Origin: JACDER01 sp963842575
Lineage (GTDB): Bacteria > Actinomycetota > Thermoleophilia > Gaiellales > Gaiellaceae
Assembly (NCBI GenBank): GCA_963842575.1
Contig: CAWJGS010000004.1
Span: 434,001-498,000 of the forward strand
Direction: 5' to 3'
DNA: 64,000 nucleotides
Shown: positions 34,694 through 42,944 of the stretch, in pieces
How the letters are laid out: the number at the start of each line of letters is the position of its first letter
Position numbering within the stretch: position 1 is the stretch's first letter
The notes under the pieces: model-generated
The model's database searches: none
What the model was told of the DNA's origin: nothing
The model's input: only the letters and a program-made list of their open reading frames with translations
Position numbers and translations under genes: made by a program

Positions 34694-35387
34694 TGCGCGT
34701 CGATGGCCGCGCGCAGCGAGCGGACGTAATCGTGCAGCGCCTTCGGGCCCTCCTCCGCCACCTGGACGGCGCGGCTGCCGACGACCACGCCGTCCGCGTG
34801 CGCCGCGGCCTCGGCCGCCTGCTCGGGCGTCGAGATGCCGAATCCGAGGAGCAGCGGGACGTCTGTGACGTCGCGGGCGCGGCGGACGAGCTCGGCAGCC
34901 TGCGGCGAGAGCGACTCGCGCGGCCCTGTCGTTCCGGTGACCGACACGAGGTAGAGCCAGCCGTCCGTTCGCTGCGCCGCGAGCTCGAGCCGCTCGGCCG
35001 GAGTGGTCGGCGCGACGAGCTGGACGCGGCGGAGCTCCGGCTCGGCCTCGATGGGCAGGTCGGCGACGATGAGGCTGGTCGCGCCCGCGGCCCGCGCGTC
35101 CTCGGGAAGCGCTCATACCCGTGCGCCTCGAGCAGCGACGCGTAGGTCATGGGGACGAGCGGGACGTCCACGCGCCGGCGCGTCTCGGCCAGGCATTCGA
35201 GGCATGCGTCGGTGCGCATGCCTGCAGCCAGCGCCCGCTCGGCCGCGGCGCGGATGACCGGCCCGTCCGCGAGCGGGTCCGAGAACGGAAACCCGATCTC
35301 GACCAGGTCGGCGCCGCCCTCCACCGCTGCTTGGGCGAGCTCGGGCGTCTCCCGGCCGGCCATCAGGTAGATCGCGAGGCGCTTCAC
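34690..35387 (-). pseudogene. trpA: TrpA, tryptophan synthase alpha chain, one frameshift
   Basis: TrpA cleaves indole-3-glycerol phosphate to indole for TrpB. The N-terminal half starts at GTG 35387 (VKRLAIYLMAGRETPE). It carries VEIGFPFSDPLADGPVI with the catalytic Glu and VPLVPMTYASLLEAHGYERF. Near 35105 a base is lost, and the rest (ARAAGATSLIVADLPIEAE, VSVTGTTGPRESL, LLLGFGISTPEQAAEAA) continues in another frame to 34690. Joined length is about 232 residues, slightly short of the usual 250-265 because the N terminus is clipped. It is separated from trpB by vapBC, and its GTG overlaps the vapC stop. Confidence 0.9.
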
Positions 35388-35800
35388 GGCGAGATCAGCT
35401 GCAGCTTCGGGAAATACGTCCGGTAGCGCTTCGTATCCCGGGTCAAGAGGCGCATCCCGCCGACTGAGGCGTGGGCTCCGATGTAGAAGTCCGGAAGAGG
35501 CGACCGGCGAACGCCTCCCGCCCGCCGGTAGGCAAGGAAGGTGCGTCCGGCGAGGAACGCAGCCTCCCAGGGAAGAGGCCAGCGGACCAGGTCCTCGACA
35601 GGAAAGGCTTCGTCGATCATTTCTGCCTGCTCCATTCGGACCGCGATCTCGGAGTAGACGATGGGATTGATGCCGGCGTCCCCGGCGGCCGCCGCCGTTG
35701 CAAGGGCCCCGGCGGACCATGTGAACCACGTGGGGTCCCGGGTCAGTATGTCGATCAGGATGTTGGAGTCGACGAGCGTGTGCGCGAACTCGTCACTCAC
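35384..35800 (-). CDS. vapC: VapC-type PIN-domain toxin
   Basis: The 138-residue PIN-domain ribonuclease has the acidic site in TLVDSNILIDIL (first Asp), SEIAVRMEQAE (Glu) and LPDFYIGAHASVGGMRLLTRD (last aspartates). The GTG start at 35800 overlaps the antitoxin gene by eight bases, the typical vapBC arrangement. Its own stop overlaps the trpA start (GTGA). It thus lies inside the tryptophan operon and is read with it. Confidence 0.9.
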   Translation of the reverse strand: MSDEFAHTLVDSNILIDILTRDPTWFTWSAGALATAAAAGDAGINPIVYSEIAVRMEQAEMIDEAFPVEDLVRWPLPWEAAFLAGRTFLAYRRAGGVRRSPLPDFYIGAHASVGGMRLLTRDTKRYRTYFPKLQLISP

Positions 35801-36032
35801 CGCGGGTGAGGGACATGATCTCGTCCGTCGACATCCCGGGGCCGGCGCTTCCGGCTGCGCGCTCAATCATCCGTCGTGCTCGATCGGCCCGATCCAGCTC
35901 GTCGAGTCGAGCCTCGATCGCCTGACGGGCGATCTCGCTCATATTCGTCCGGTCGCCCGCCGCCCGAACAGCAAGACGCCTTTTCACTTGCGGATCGAGG
36001 CGAACGATGAGAGTGTCTGTATTACTACTCAT
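35793..36032 (-). CDS. vapB: VapB-type ribbon-helix-helix antitoxin
   Basis: The 79-residue antitoxin begins MSSNTDTLIVRLDPQVKRRL, a ribbon-helix-helix DNA-binding domain, with NMSEIARQAIEARLDEL as the helices. A C-terminal arm (GMSTDEIMSLTRGE) would wrap the toxin. The region just upstream of its ATG, including the end of trpB, is strikingly AT-rich (TATATTATTTTGC on the coding strand), unlike its surroundings. It contains a TATATT box that could be its own promoter. These are signs of insertion by transfer. Confidence 0.88.
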   Translation of the reverse strand: MSSNTDTLIVRLDPQVKRRLAVRAAGDRTNMSEIARQAIEARLDELDRADRARRMIERAAGSAGPGMSTDEIMSLTRGE

Positions 36033-36050
36033 GCAAAATAATATAGCAGT

Positions 36051-37166
36051 TTATCTAGCCAGCACTTCGTCCAGATCCTTGTCCCCCCGCCCGGACAGAC
36101 ACACGAGAACGAGCTCCGCGTCCAGGTCGGCCGCGCGCGCGAGCGCATGTGCGGGCTCGAGCGCCGGGACGATTCCCTCCTTCGCCGAGAGGCGCTTGAA
36201 GGCGGCTACCGCTTCCTCGTCGGTCGCCGTCACGTAGGTCGCGCGGCCCGAGTCGCGCAGGAACGCGTGCTCGGGGCCGACGCCGGGGTAGTCGAGCCCG
36301 GCCGAGATCGAGTGCGCGTCCAGCACCTGCCCGTCCTCGTCGGCGAGGAGCGACGAGCGGGCGCCGTGCAAGACGCCCGGCCGTCCCGTGCCGAGGCTCG
36401 CCGCGTCGCGCGCCTCCACGCCCACGAGACGCACGTCCTCGTCCTCGAGGAAGCCGGAGAAGATCCCGATCGCGTTCGAGCCGCCGCCCACGCAGGCGAC
36501 GACCGCCTCGGGCAGGCGGCTCTCGGCGGCGAGGAACTGCTCCCGCGCCTCGAGTCCTATAACGGATTGCAATTCACGGACGATCTCTGGATAAGGATGC
36601 GGCCCCACGCAGGAGCCGATCAGGTAGTGCGTCGTCTCGACGTTCGTGATCCAGTCGCGGATCGCCTCGCTCGTCGCCTCCTTGAGCGTGCGCGTGCCGA
36701 ACTCGACCGGCCGCACCTCGGCGCCCAGGAGGCCCATGCGCTCCACGTTCGGATGCTGGCGGCGCATGTCCTCGGAGCCCATGTAGACGACGCACTCGAA
36801 GCCGAAGCGAGCGCACACGGTCGCCGTGGCCACGCCGTGCTGCCCGGCGCCGGTCTCGGCCACGATCCGCCGCTTGCCGAGACGCCGCGCCAGCACCGCC
36901 TGGCCGAGCGCGTTGTTCAGCTTGTGCGCCCCGGTGTGAAGGAGGTCCTCGCGCTTCAGGTACAGCCGCTTGCCCGGCGCGAAGCGCTCCGCGAGGGTCA
37001 GCGGCGTCGGGCGGCCGGCGTACTCGCTCCCGAGCTCGTCCAGCTCGCGACGGAACGCTTCGTCCGCCCAAGCCTCACGCCAGCCGGCTTCCAGCTCGTC
37101 CAGGGCAGGGACGAGCGTCTCCGGAACGTAACGGCCGCCGTACGGGCCGTACAGCCCAGCGGTCAT
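36051..37166 (-). CDS. trpB: TrpB, tryptophan synthase beta chain
   Basis: TrpB joins indole and serine to make tryptophan with PLP. The 371-residue protein starts at ATG 37166 (MTAGLYGPYGGRYVPETL). It has the PLP lysine K82 in HTGAHKLNNALGQA, ETGAGQHGVATAT, the phosphate-binding GGGSNAIGIF, and EPAHALA near the C terminus. A little short of the usual 390-410. The ATG overlaps the trpCF stop (ATGA). The stop TAA lies in an AT-rich stretch where the vapBC module begins 18 bases later. Confidence 0.96.
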   Translation of the reverse strand: MTAGLYGPYGGRYVPETLVPALDELEAGWREAWADEAFRRELDELGSEYAGRPTPLTLAERFAPGKRLYLKREDLLHTGAHKLNNALGQAVLARRLGKRRIVAETGAGQHGVATATVCARFGFECVVYMGSEDMRRQHPNVERMGLLGAEVRPVEFGTRTLKEATSEAIRDWITNVETTHYLIGSCVGPHPYPEIVRELQSVIGLEAREQFLAAESRLPEAVVACVGGGSNAIGIFSGFLEDEDVRLVGVEARDAASLGTGRPGVLHGARSSLLADEDGQVLDAHSISAGLDYPGVGPEHAFLRDSGRATYVTATDEEAVAAFKRLSAKEGIVPALEPAHALARAADLDAELVLVCLSGRGDKDLDEVLAR

Positions 37167-38320
37167 CGCGCCGCGGCCACGTACGCGCGCACGCGCTCGT
37201 GGTCCTTGATCCCCGGCGCGGTCTCGAGGCTGGAGCTGGCGTCGACTGCCCACGGGTGGATCTCGTCGATAGCTCGCCGGACGTTCTCCGGGCCGAGCCC
37301 GCCGGCGAGCATCAGGCGACCCTCGGTCTGCTCCGGGCGCGCTCGAAGTGGCGTCGGATCGTGCTGCAGCCAGGGGAGATCGACGACCCGCGCCACTTCC
37401 TCGCCGCCGCGCAAGAGGACGGCGTCGCGGCCGCGGTGGTCCTCCTCGCGCGCGTAGAGCTGGACGAGATCGGCGGGCGCGTCCCCCTCCTCGCCCACGT
37501 AGACCGCGACGGACAGCACCGTCTCGGGGACGGGCAGAATCTCGGCCGCGCGGCGCGGGCTCTCCTTCGCCAGGATGAACCCGGCCAGGTCGGCGCCGGC
37601 CTCGACGGCTGCGGCAACGTCCTCCTCGCGCGTCAGCCCGCACACCTTCACGAGCGGGCGCGAGATCAGCTCCGCGAGCTTCGCGGACGGATCGGGGGCG
37701 CGCATCAGCGTCGAGCCCACGAGGATCGCGTCGGCGCCGGCGAGCTCTGCGGCGGCTCCCTGCGCGCGGGACGCAATTCCGCTCTCGGCGACCACCACCC
37801 GGTCGCGCGGCGCGCCGGCGACCAGCTCCAGCTGCGCCCGCCGGTCGATTGCGAACGTCCCCAGATCGCGAGCGTTGAGGCCGATCGGGTCGGCGCCGAG
37901 CCTGACGGCGCGCTCGAGCTCGTCCGAGTCGTGGGCCTCGACGAGGGTGTCGAGCCCGAGCTCGGCAGCTCGACCCATGAGGCGCGTCACCTCCTCGTCG
38001 TCGAGGTCACGCAGGAGCAGGAGGACGGCATCCGCCCCGGCCTGCCTCAGCATGCGGAGCTCTTCCTCGGCGGAGAAGAAGCCCTTGGCCAGGAGAGGAA
38101 GGTCGGTGGACGACCGCGCGTCCACGAGATCGGCGACCGAGCCCCCGAAGCGCTCGTCCACGAGGATGGAGACGGCGGCGGCACCGGCGCCTTCGAACCC
38201 GGCGGCGAGCGCGAGCGGGTCGGCGTCCGGGCGGAGATCGCCCGCCGAGGGCGAGCGCCGCTTGACCTCGGCGATCGCGCTCAAGCCGGGGGCGGCAAGT
38301 GCGTCGCGAAAGCGTCCCAC
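37163..38320 (-). CDS. trpCF: TrpCF fusion: indole-3-glycerol-phosphate synthase / phosphoribosylanthranilate isomerase
   Basis: One 385-residue protein carries both activities. The TrpC half (about 1-215) has IAEVKRRSPSAGDLRPD, VSILVDERFGGS, LLAKGFF and GLNARDLGTFAID, ending VVVAESGIASRAQG with ILVGSTLMRA. The TrpF half (about 220-385) starts VKVCGLTREEDVAAAVEAGA and includes LMLAGGLGPENV and VDASSSLETAPGIKDHERV. TrpC is N-terminally short (usual 250-270), beginning near the active-site lysine strand. TrpCF fusions are familiar from enterobacteria with the same order. GTG start at 38320, three bases before the trpD stop region; overlaps trpB by four. Confidence 0.94.
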   Translation of the reverse strand: MGRFRDALAAPGLSAIAEVKRRSPSAGDLRPDADPLALAAGFEGAGAAAVSILVDERFGGSVADLVDARSSTDLPLLAKGFFSAEEELRMLRQAGADAVLLLLRDLDDEEVTRLMGRAAELGLDTLVEAHDSDELERAVRLGADPIGLNARDLGTFAIDRRAQLELVAGAPRDRVVVAESGIASRAQGAAAELAGADAILVGSTLMRAPDPSAKLAELISRPLVKVCGLTREEDVAAAVEAGADLAGFILAKESPRRAAEILPVPETVLSVAVYVGEEGDAPADLVQLYAREEDHRGRDAVLLRGGEEVARVVDLPWLQHDPTPLRARPEQTEGRLMLAGGLGPENVRRAIDEIHPWAVDASSSLETAPGIKDHERVRAYVAAAR

Positions 38321-39343
38321 CTAGGCGACCCTCTCCGCGCGCGAGAACGCGACCAGCTCGTCCAGACGGTCCGCCGCGGCGCCGGAATCGACGGCCTCGC
38401 GCGCGCTCTCGAGGCCCTCGCCCAGGTCGGCAGCGTGCCCTGCGGCGGCAATCGCACCCGCGGCGTTGAGGAGGATCGCGTCGCGTCGTGGCCCAGGCTC
38501 ACCCGCGAAGACGGCACGGATCATCGCCGCGTTCTCCGCCGGGGCCCCGCCGCGCAGGTCTTCGTCCGCGCAGCGTTCGATCCCGAGGTCCAGCGGGTCG
38601 ATCTCACGCTTGTGCAGCTCCCCGTCGACGACCTCGTACACCAGGTTCACGCCCGCCGGCGAGAGCTCGTCGATTCCCCCTGCGCCGTGCACGACGAAGG
38701 CGCGATGCGCACCGAGGCTGACGAGGACGCCGGCGATCGTCGGCACGAGGTCGGCGGAGTAGACGCCGACGATCTGCGCCCGGGCGCGGGCGGGATTCGT
38801 GAGCGGGCCGAGGACGTTGAAAATCGTGCGCGTGCCGAGCTCGCGCCGCACCGGAGCGGCGTGGCGCATGGCGGGATGGTGCGTCGGGGCGAACATGAAG
38901 CCGAAGCCGAGCTCGTCGATCGACCGGGCGATCCGCGCCGGCTCGAGCTCGAGCTCGAAGCCGAGCGCCTCGAGGACGTCGGCCGAGCCGGAGGCGGACG
39001 ACACCGCCCGGTTCCCATGCTTGGCCACGCCGGCACCCGCGGCTGCGGCCACGAGCGCGGCCGCGGTCGAGATGTTGAGCGTGTGCGCCCCGTCGCCGCC
39101 CGTCCCGGCCGTGTCCACGAGGTCAGGGCGGGAGGGCTCGACCGGAAGGACGTGCTCGCGCATGGCCTCGGCGCAGCCGGCGATCTCGTCCACCGTCTCT
39201 CCCTTGAGCCGGAGCGCGACGAGGAACCCGCCGATCTGCGCGGACGTCGCCTCGCCGCGCATGATCTCCCCCATCGCCTCGCGTGCCTCTGACCGGGACA
39301 GGTCCCGGCCGTCGAGCAGGCGCGCCAGAGCGTCCTGGATCAC
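38321..39343 (-). CDS. trpD: TrpD, anthranilate phosphoribosyltransferase
   Basis: The 340-residue enzyme adds the phosphoribosyl group of PRPP to anthranilate. The PRPP loop VDTAGTGGDGAHTLNIST, KHGNRAVSSASGSADVLEAL and FAPTHHPAMRHAAPVRRELG are characteristic, with IFNVLGPLTNPA after them. GTG at 39343 overlaps the stop of the upstream membrane protein (GTGA). trpE and trpG are not in the window. Confidence 0.96.
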   Translation of the reverse strand: MIQDALARLLDGRDLSRSEAREAMGEIMRGEATSAQIGGFLVALRLKGETVDEIAGCAEAMREHVLPVEPSRPDLVDTAGTGGDGAHTLNISTAAALVAAAAGAGVAKHGNRAVSSASGSADVLEALGFELELEPARIARSIDELGFGFMFAPTHHPAMRHAAPVRRELGTRTIFNVLGPLTNPARARAQIVGVYSADLVPTIAGVLVSLGAHRAFVVHGAGGIDELSPAGVNLVYEVVDGELHKREIDPLDLGIERCADEDLRGGAPAENAAMIRAVFAGEPGPRRDAILLNAAGAIAAAGHAADLGEGLESAREAVDSGAAADRLDELVAFSRAERVA

Positions 39344-40185
39344 CCGCTAACCGTAGCCCCGCGCGCCCTCGCCGAGGACAATCTCCACTCCTCGAGGCAC
39401 CAGATGCCCAGGAGGATCACGAGCAAGCCGCTGACTCCGGCGAGGTAGACGACAGTGGACGCGTCGTGATCCAGATCGCTCGAGTAGCGGGCGGCGGCTC
39501 CGATGTCGAGAAAGAGGGCGACCACTGCGGAAACGACGCCGAGGCGCCCTCGCACCCAGCTTCGCTCCCGCAGCGCGAACCACAGCAGCACCGCGGCGTA
39601 CGTGCACAGCCACGCGCCGACGACCCGTGCCGGAAGCGACGGGAGCGGCCACGGCCACCTGGCGACGAGCCAGCCCCAATCCACGAAGAGACCGACCCCG
39701 AGCAGCGCGATTACCGCTCCGGCGAGGGCGCAGACGAGCCGGGATGCAGGCAGCGCGGCGGCGTCCTTCGCGGGGTCACGCACCAGGCGCTCCTGACGGA
39801 TGAACGCCACCAGCACGGCCGGCGGGAGCGCGACGTAGACGGCGAGCCAGATCCAGGCGACCGCCTCGGTCAATCCGCCCTCGCCGAAGGCGAAGGTGTC
39901 CAACTCGAGCAGCGTGGCGACGAGCGCGAGCGAGGTGAGGGTGAAGGCCGCGACCGCGACGATCCGCGCGCGCTCCCAGCTCGCCGCGCGGGCGGCGAGG
40001 CCGAGGGCGAAGGCGGCGCTGAGGTAGCCCGCGCCAAAGAAGGCGGCCGTCAGCGGCGACTTGATCGTCCACGCCCAGTAGTCGTCCGTGCGGTCCGGGA
40101 CGGCAGACAGTCCGATCCCGGTGCCGATCGTCAGGCAGAACCCCGCCACGAAGACGGCCCGCGTGTATCCCAGAAGGGGAGTCAT
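39340..40185 (-). CDS. multi-pass membrane protein heading the trp operon
   Basis: The 281-residue protein has about seven or eight hydrophobic helices, among them AVFVAGFCLTIGTGIGL, ITAFFGAGYLSAAFALGLA-like, VAVAAFTLTSLALVATLL, AWIWLAVYVALPPAVLVAFI, LVCALAGAVIALLGVGLF and TVVYLAGVSGLLVILLGIW. No transporter signature. Its stop is overlapped by the trpD GTG, so it is the first gene of the trp unit. A tryptophan- or aromatic-related membrane role is possible but only from context. There is no clear Shine-Dalgarno sequence, and a strong hairpin ends four bases before its ATG. Confidence 0.7.
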   Translation of the reverse strand: MTPLLGYTRAVFVAGFCLTIGTGIGLSAVPDRTDDYWAWTIKSPLTAAFFGAGYLSAAFALGLAARAASWERARIVAVAAFTLTSLALVATLLELDTFAFGEGGLTEAVAWIWLAVYVALPPAVLVAFIRQERLVRDPAKDAAALPASRLVCALAGAVIALLGVGLFVDWGWLVARWPWPLPSLPARVVGAWLCTYAAVLLWFALRERSWVRGRLGVVSAVVALFLDIGAAARYSSDLDHDASTVVYLAGVSGLLVILLGIWCLEEWRLSSARARGATVSG

Positions 40186-40188
40186 CGG

Positions 40189-40223
40189 TCGGGCGGGAGC
40201 ATCGCAGGTGCGCTCCCGCCCGA
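40189..40223 (-). terminator. 12-bp GC hairpin between the small membrane gene and the trp operon
   Basis: TCGGGCGGGAGC (40189-40200) pairs perfectly with GCTCCCGCCCGA (40212-40223) around an 11-base loop. It lies 9 bases beyond the small membrane-protein stop and 4 bases before the ATG at 40185. It may terminate the upstream gene or fold around the start region of the trp operon leader. Confidence 0.6.
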
Positions 40224-40231
40224 CGAGCTGT

Positions 40232-40375
40232 CTAGTAGTTTCCGCCGCCTCCGCCGCCGGTCAGCATGACGAGGAGCACGACGGCAACCGCGACGGCAAT
40301 CCCGGCGCCGATGAGGACGAGCCAGGTCTTGCGGCTCCAGCCCGTGCGCTGAGGCTCTTCATGGAGTGTTGCCAC
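40232..40375 (-). CDS. 47-residue single-helix membrane peptide with a Gly-rich tail
   Basis: The short protein has a hydrophilic N terminus (MATLHEEPQRTGWSRK), one membrane helix (TWLVLIGAGIAVAVAVVLLV) and an end MLTGGGGGGNY. The positive residues before the helix predict a cytoplasmic N terminus and an exposed Gly-rich tail. GTG 40375 is preceded by a strong GGGAGGTGAG ribosome site, which is the main argument that it is real. It follows the C39-like protease gene on the same strand by 65 bases and could be its substrate or partner (inference). Too short for family recognition. Confidence 0.65.
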   Translation of the reverse strand: MATLHEEPQRTGWSRKTWLVLIGAGIAVAVAVVLLVMLTGGGGGGNY

Positions 40376-40440
40376 GATCTCACCTCCCCTCTCTCTGCCC
40401 CGTACTACGGGCCGGGAAGGAAGGCGGATGGATGCAGGTG

Positions 40441-41718
40441 TTACGAGTTGTTCGCCGTCAGGGACGGAAGCGCATGACCGGCGGGGCGGATCACGTAGAC
40501 GATGCCGCCCGAGGCCGGAATCCACGCGCGCTCGAACTCCTCGCGGTCGTAGACCTGCCGGACTTCGGCGTCGGTGTCGTGAGCCGGGTCGTAGGCGATC
40601 ACGTTGCCGTTGCCCGGTGAACCCGCCGATCACCAGGAGGTGCCCGTTCGTGCTCTTGATCGCGCCGGTCAGCTTGTTCGATTTCCAGGCGACCGAGGCG
40701 ACGAGTGGAACTCCGTCCTTGATGAAGGCCTCAGCCTCGGCCAGGTTGTGCAGCTGGGTGACGTCGGCGACGAGCCCACGCTCGGAGGCGTACGCAGCGT
40801 TGAAGGGCCAGTTCCCGGCGCCCTGGTAGTGGTAGTCGTAGACGAACCGCGCGGTGTAGTCGACCTCGGGATCGTTGGGCGGATTCACCCACGCGGTCTC
40901 CGTTGGAGTCGGTGCGTAGGCCAGATCCCCAGTACTTGACAACCATCGCGGTGGATGTCGGGCTGCACCACGCCTCGCCGCCGTTGTCGAACTCGGGGTA
41001 GTGGTCGTGGTGGGTCTCCTGCGAGTACGGCGGGACGCCGAGGTCGATGCCGAGGGGGAATGCCTCCCATCGTCGTCGCGCTCGGGAACTGGTTCTTCTG
41101 GTTGCGCAGGTCCGAGGCGATCGCGCTGTAGCGGCTGACCGACGGGGTGGCCGACGAGCCCGCCCTGCGGAAGAGCGTCAGGCGGAGCCGGTAAGCCACG
41201 GCGGGATGATCCTTGGTGAAGAAGGTGTCGATCGAGACGAAGCCGTTCGCGTCGCCCTGGCCGCCCACCGAGGTGCGGTGAAAGTCCGAGTCGCCGTACG
41301 ACCAGCGGCCGAGGATGTACCACTTGGCCACCGTGCCGTTGTCCAGCTTCGGCTGCACCTCCGACTGGATCCAGGTCCCGGCCGGCGTCTTCGAGTTCCA
41401 GGAGGACACGAGCTCGGTGAAGGGGAACGAGAGCGTCGTCCAGGCGGACGTCCAGGTGCCCGAGTCGTACCACCCGGAGCCGTCGACCGGCTGGCCGAGG
41501 ACGGCGACGCTCGAGAACGGATCCGTGTACTGGTACGAGCCGAAGCCGGCCGCGATCTTCAGCGAGCCGCCCGAGTAGCTGACGCCGCTCGCCGTCCCGC
41601 CGCTCAGGTCGAAGGTCTTGTAGTTGAGCGGGAACGGCTGCGCGGCCATGGCGGAACCGGCGAAGAGCAGCGCGGATGCCAACCCGGCTGCGACGGCGAG
41701 GACCCCGAAGCGCGTCAC
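40441..41718 (-). pseudogene. secreted C39-like cysteine protease, several frameshifts
   Basis: The gene starts at ATG 41718 with a signal peptide (FGVLAVAAGLASALLFAGSAMA). A roughly 200-residue beta-rich domain follows (FDLSGGTASGVSYSGGSLK, SDFHRTSVGGQGDANGFVS). Near 41045 the frame changes into the peptidase: a VPPYSQ-type start, then the catalytic Cys in GGEAWCSPTSTAMVVKYWG. It shifts again near 40915 (continuing YDYHYQGAGNWPFNAAYASE, STNGHLLVIGGFTG with the catalytic His) and near 40605 (GNVIAYDPAHDTD to LTANNS). All parts of a C39_2 peptidase are present and unbroken by stops. Joined length is about 425 residues. Whether it is a working gene depends on whether the shifts are real. Confidence 0.75.
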
Positions 41719-41777
41719 GACGCCGACCCTAACACCACCCTTCCGAAAAGTGAAGAGCGACGTCTACGCTTCGTCCC

Positions 41778-41870
41778 GGAGCGGCACGGGCCCGGTGGCC
41801 CAGCCGGTCTTCAAAACCGGTGCGGTCGTGTAACCCACGGCTCGGTAGGTTCGACTCCTGCGCCGCTCCG
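41778..41870 (+). tRNA. selC: tRNA-Sec (anticodon UCA)
   Basis: The 93-base sequence folds as a bacterial selenocysteine tRNA. The eight-base acceptor GGAGCGGC pairs with GCCGCTCC (41862-41869), with discriminator G 41870. The D stem GGGCC/GGCCC has a four-base loop. The anticodon arm CCGGT-CTTCAAA-ACCGG has UCA at 41811-41813. There is a long variable arm, and the T arm GTAGG-TTCGACT-CCTGC has five pairs. The 8+5 geometry is the bacterial tRNA-Sec hallmark. No CCA is encoded (TCG follows). Together with selA and selB this completes the decoding genes seen here. Its 3' half is duplicated at 46058. Confidence 0.97.
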
Positions 41871-42161
41871 TCGCCTGAGTTCGGCTTCAACAGCAGACTT
41901 CTCGCGTCGATCGACACGCCGCGGTTGTGTCCGTGATCTTCACTCGCTGGAGGAGATTGACGGTCTCATCGACAGTCTCGCGTGAATCTCCGGCGTTCGT
42001 CGGGGCAGGTCGCTCGCACCGGCCCCCACGCGACCGCGCTCGATCAGCAGGTTGATCACGAACGCGCTTCGGTCTGCCGCTGGCAGTTCTGGCGTCTGCG
42101 CGAGCGCATACGAGCGGCAAAAGCCCGAGGGTCCGACCCACCTTTACGCGATAATGGGTTT

Positions 42162-42560
42162 GTGCCTCGATCAGGTGCGCTCATCATTCTCGGAGCAGTG
42201 TTGGGGAGCCTCGTCCTCGCGTCCTCTGCCGCGTCGCACGGCGGCCGAGCGGGTTCTTGCAGTGCTATGACGGCGGCTCAGCAACGCGCGCGAGCCCACA
42301 TCATCTTCAAGGGAGTCGCACTCGACGGCCTAACGGCCACCGGTATCCAGCGCTTCCGCGTGATCCGCTATCTCAAGGGGAAGGGGCCAAAGACGGTCCG
42401 GCTCAGTACTGGGCGCAAGCGTCTTCCAGGCGGAGTGACGGTCATAAGCTCCGAGAGCATTAACGCCTCCCGGGGTGAGACCTGGCGCATCTATGCGCGG
42501 CCGGTGAGACCACGGCTCTTCCAGACAAGCGTCTGTGACGGGTCCCGCCGCTTGCAATAA
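42162..42560 (+). CDS. small exported protein of unknown function
   Basis: From GTG 42162 the 132-residue protein begins VPRSGALIILGAVLGSLVLA, a signal peptide ending near SSAASHG. The mature part has a beta-rich centre (AHIIFKGVALDGLTATGIQRF, then RVIRYLKGKGPKTVRL) and ends SVCDGSRRLQ. A pair of cysteines (GSCSAM near the start and VCDG at the end) probably forms a disulfide. FRVIRYLKGKGPKTVRLSTG resembles the OB-like or TIMP/netrin-type exported modules that carry a first cysteine after the signal. No clear ribosome site. It lies inside the segment bounded by the tRNA-Sec and its partial copy. Confidence 0.62.
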   Translation: MPRSGALIILGAVLGSLVLASSAASHGGRAGSCSAMTAAQQRARAHIIFKGVALDGLTATGIQRFRVIRYLKGKGPKTVRLSTGRKRLPGGVTVISSESINASRGETWRIYARPVRPRLFQTSVCDGSRRLQ

Positions 42561-42624
42561 AGCCCCGCCGCTCAAACAGAGCACTTCGGTAATCCGCGGC
42601 GTGGACGTTCGGTCCGGCTCGGTA

Positions 42625-42740
42625 TCAGTTGCGGCAGTGGTAGCAGTGGACGAAGAGCGGCTCCGACGTCAGCCGGTACCGCACGGCGCTGCACGCTGCA
42701 CCCGCCTCGCTCACGACCCGCGAAGCAAAATCGAGGGCCG
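42625..42740 (-). pseudogene. remnant of a GFA-domain protein
   Basis: A minus-strand reading AACSAVRYRLTSEPLFVHCYHCRN, with intervening residues preserved, matches the N-terminal third of GFA proteins (compare GGCNCGAVQYEVTEPLVRASYCHCRRC at 23.5 kb). It stops at TGA 42627-42625 just after the CHCR zinc motif. The first part of the domain is lost or out of frame, and nothing of the C-terminal half follows. The surrounding 42561-42944 stretch holds no intact gene. Confidence 0.6.
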
Positions 42741-42861
42741 GCCCCAGACGTCGACGGCCAACCCTTCGCAACTGGCGCAGCGGCGTCGTTGCGGCATCCG
42801 GCCAAGTCCGCCCAAACGCTGCGGACCCTTGCTTCTGGCGGAGTCCTTCCCAGAGACTCGC

Positions 42862-42896
42862 GCACGGCCTGTCCGCGGTAAGGGAACAGGCCGTGC
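42862..42896 (-). terminator. hairpin terminator after the solute-binding protein gene
   Basis: An eleven-base stem GCACGGCCTGT / ACAGGCCGTGC with a 13-base loop lies 49 bases beyond the stop codon of the minus-strand gene at 42945. Confidence 0.6.
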
Positions 42897-42944
42897 GGTG
42901 GTCGATGTCTCAGTTCAGGCGGCCCGGCAGCGGTTCGAGTGCAC

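Noticed and set aside
41872..41985. Reading ending SLEEIDGLIDSLA just after tRNA-Sec, resembling the C terminus of class V aminotransferases (cysteine desulfurase/selenocysteine lyase)
   Set aside because: Only about a dozen residues match a common amphipathic helix, and no upstream domain or PLP motif is present.
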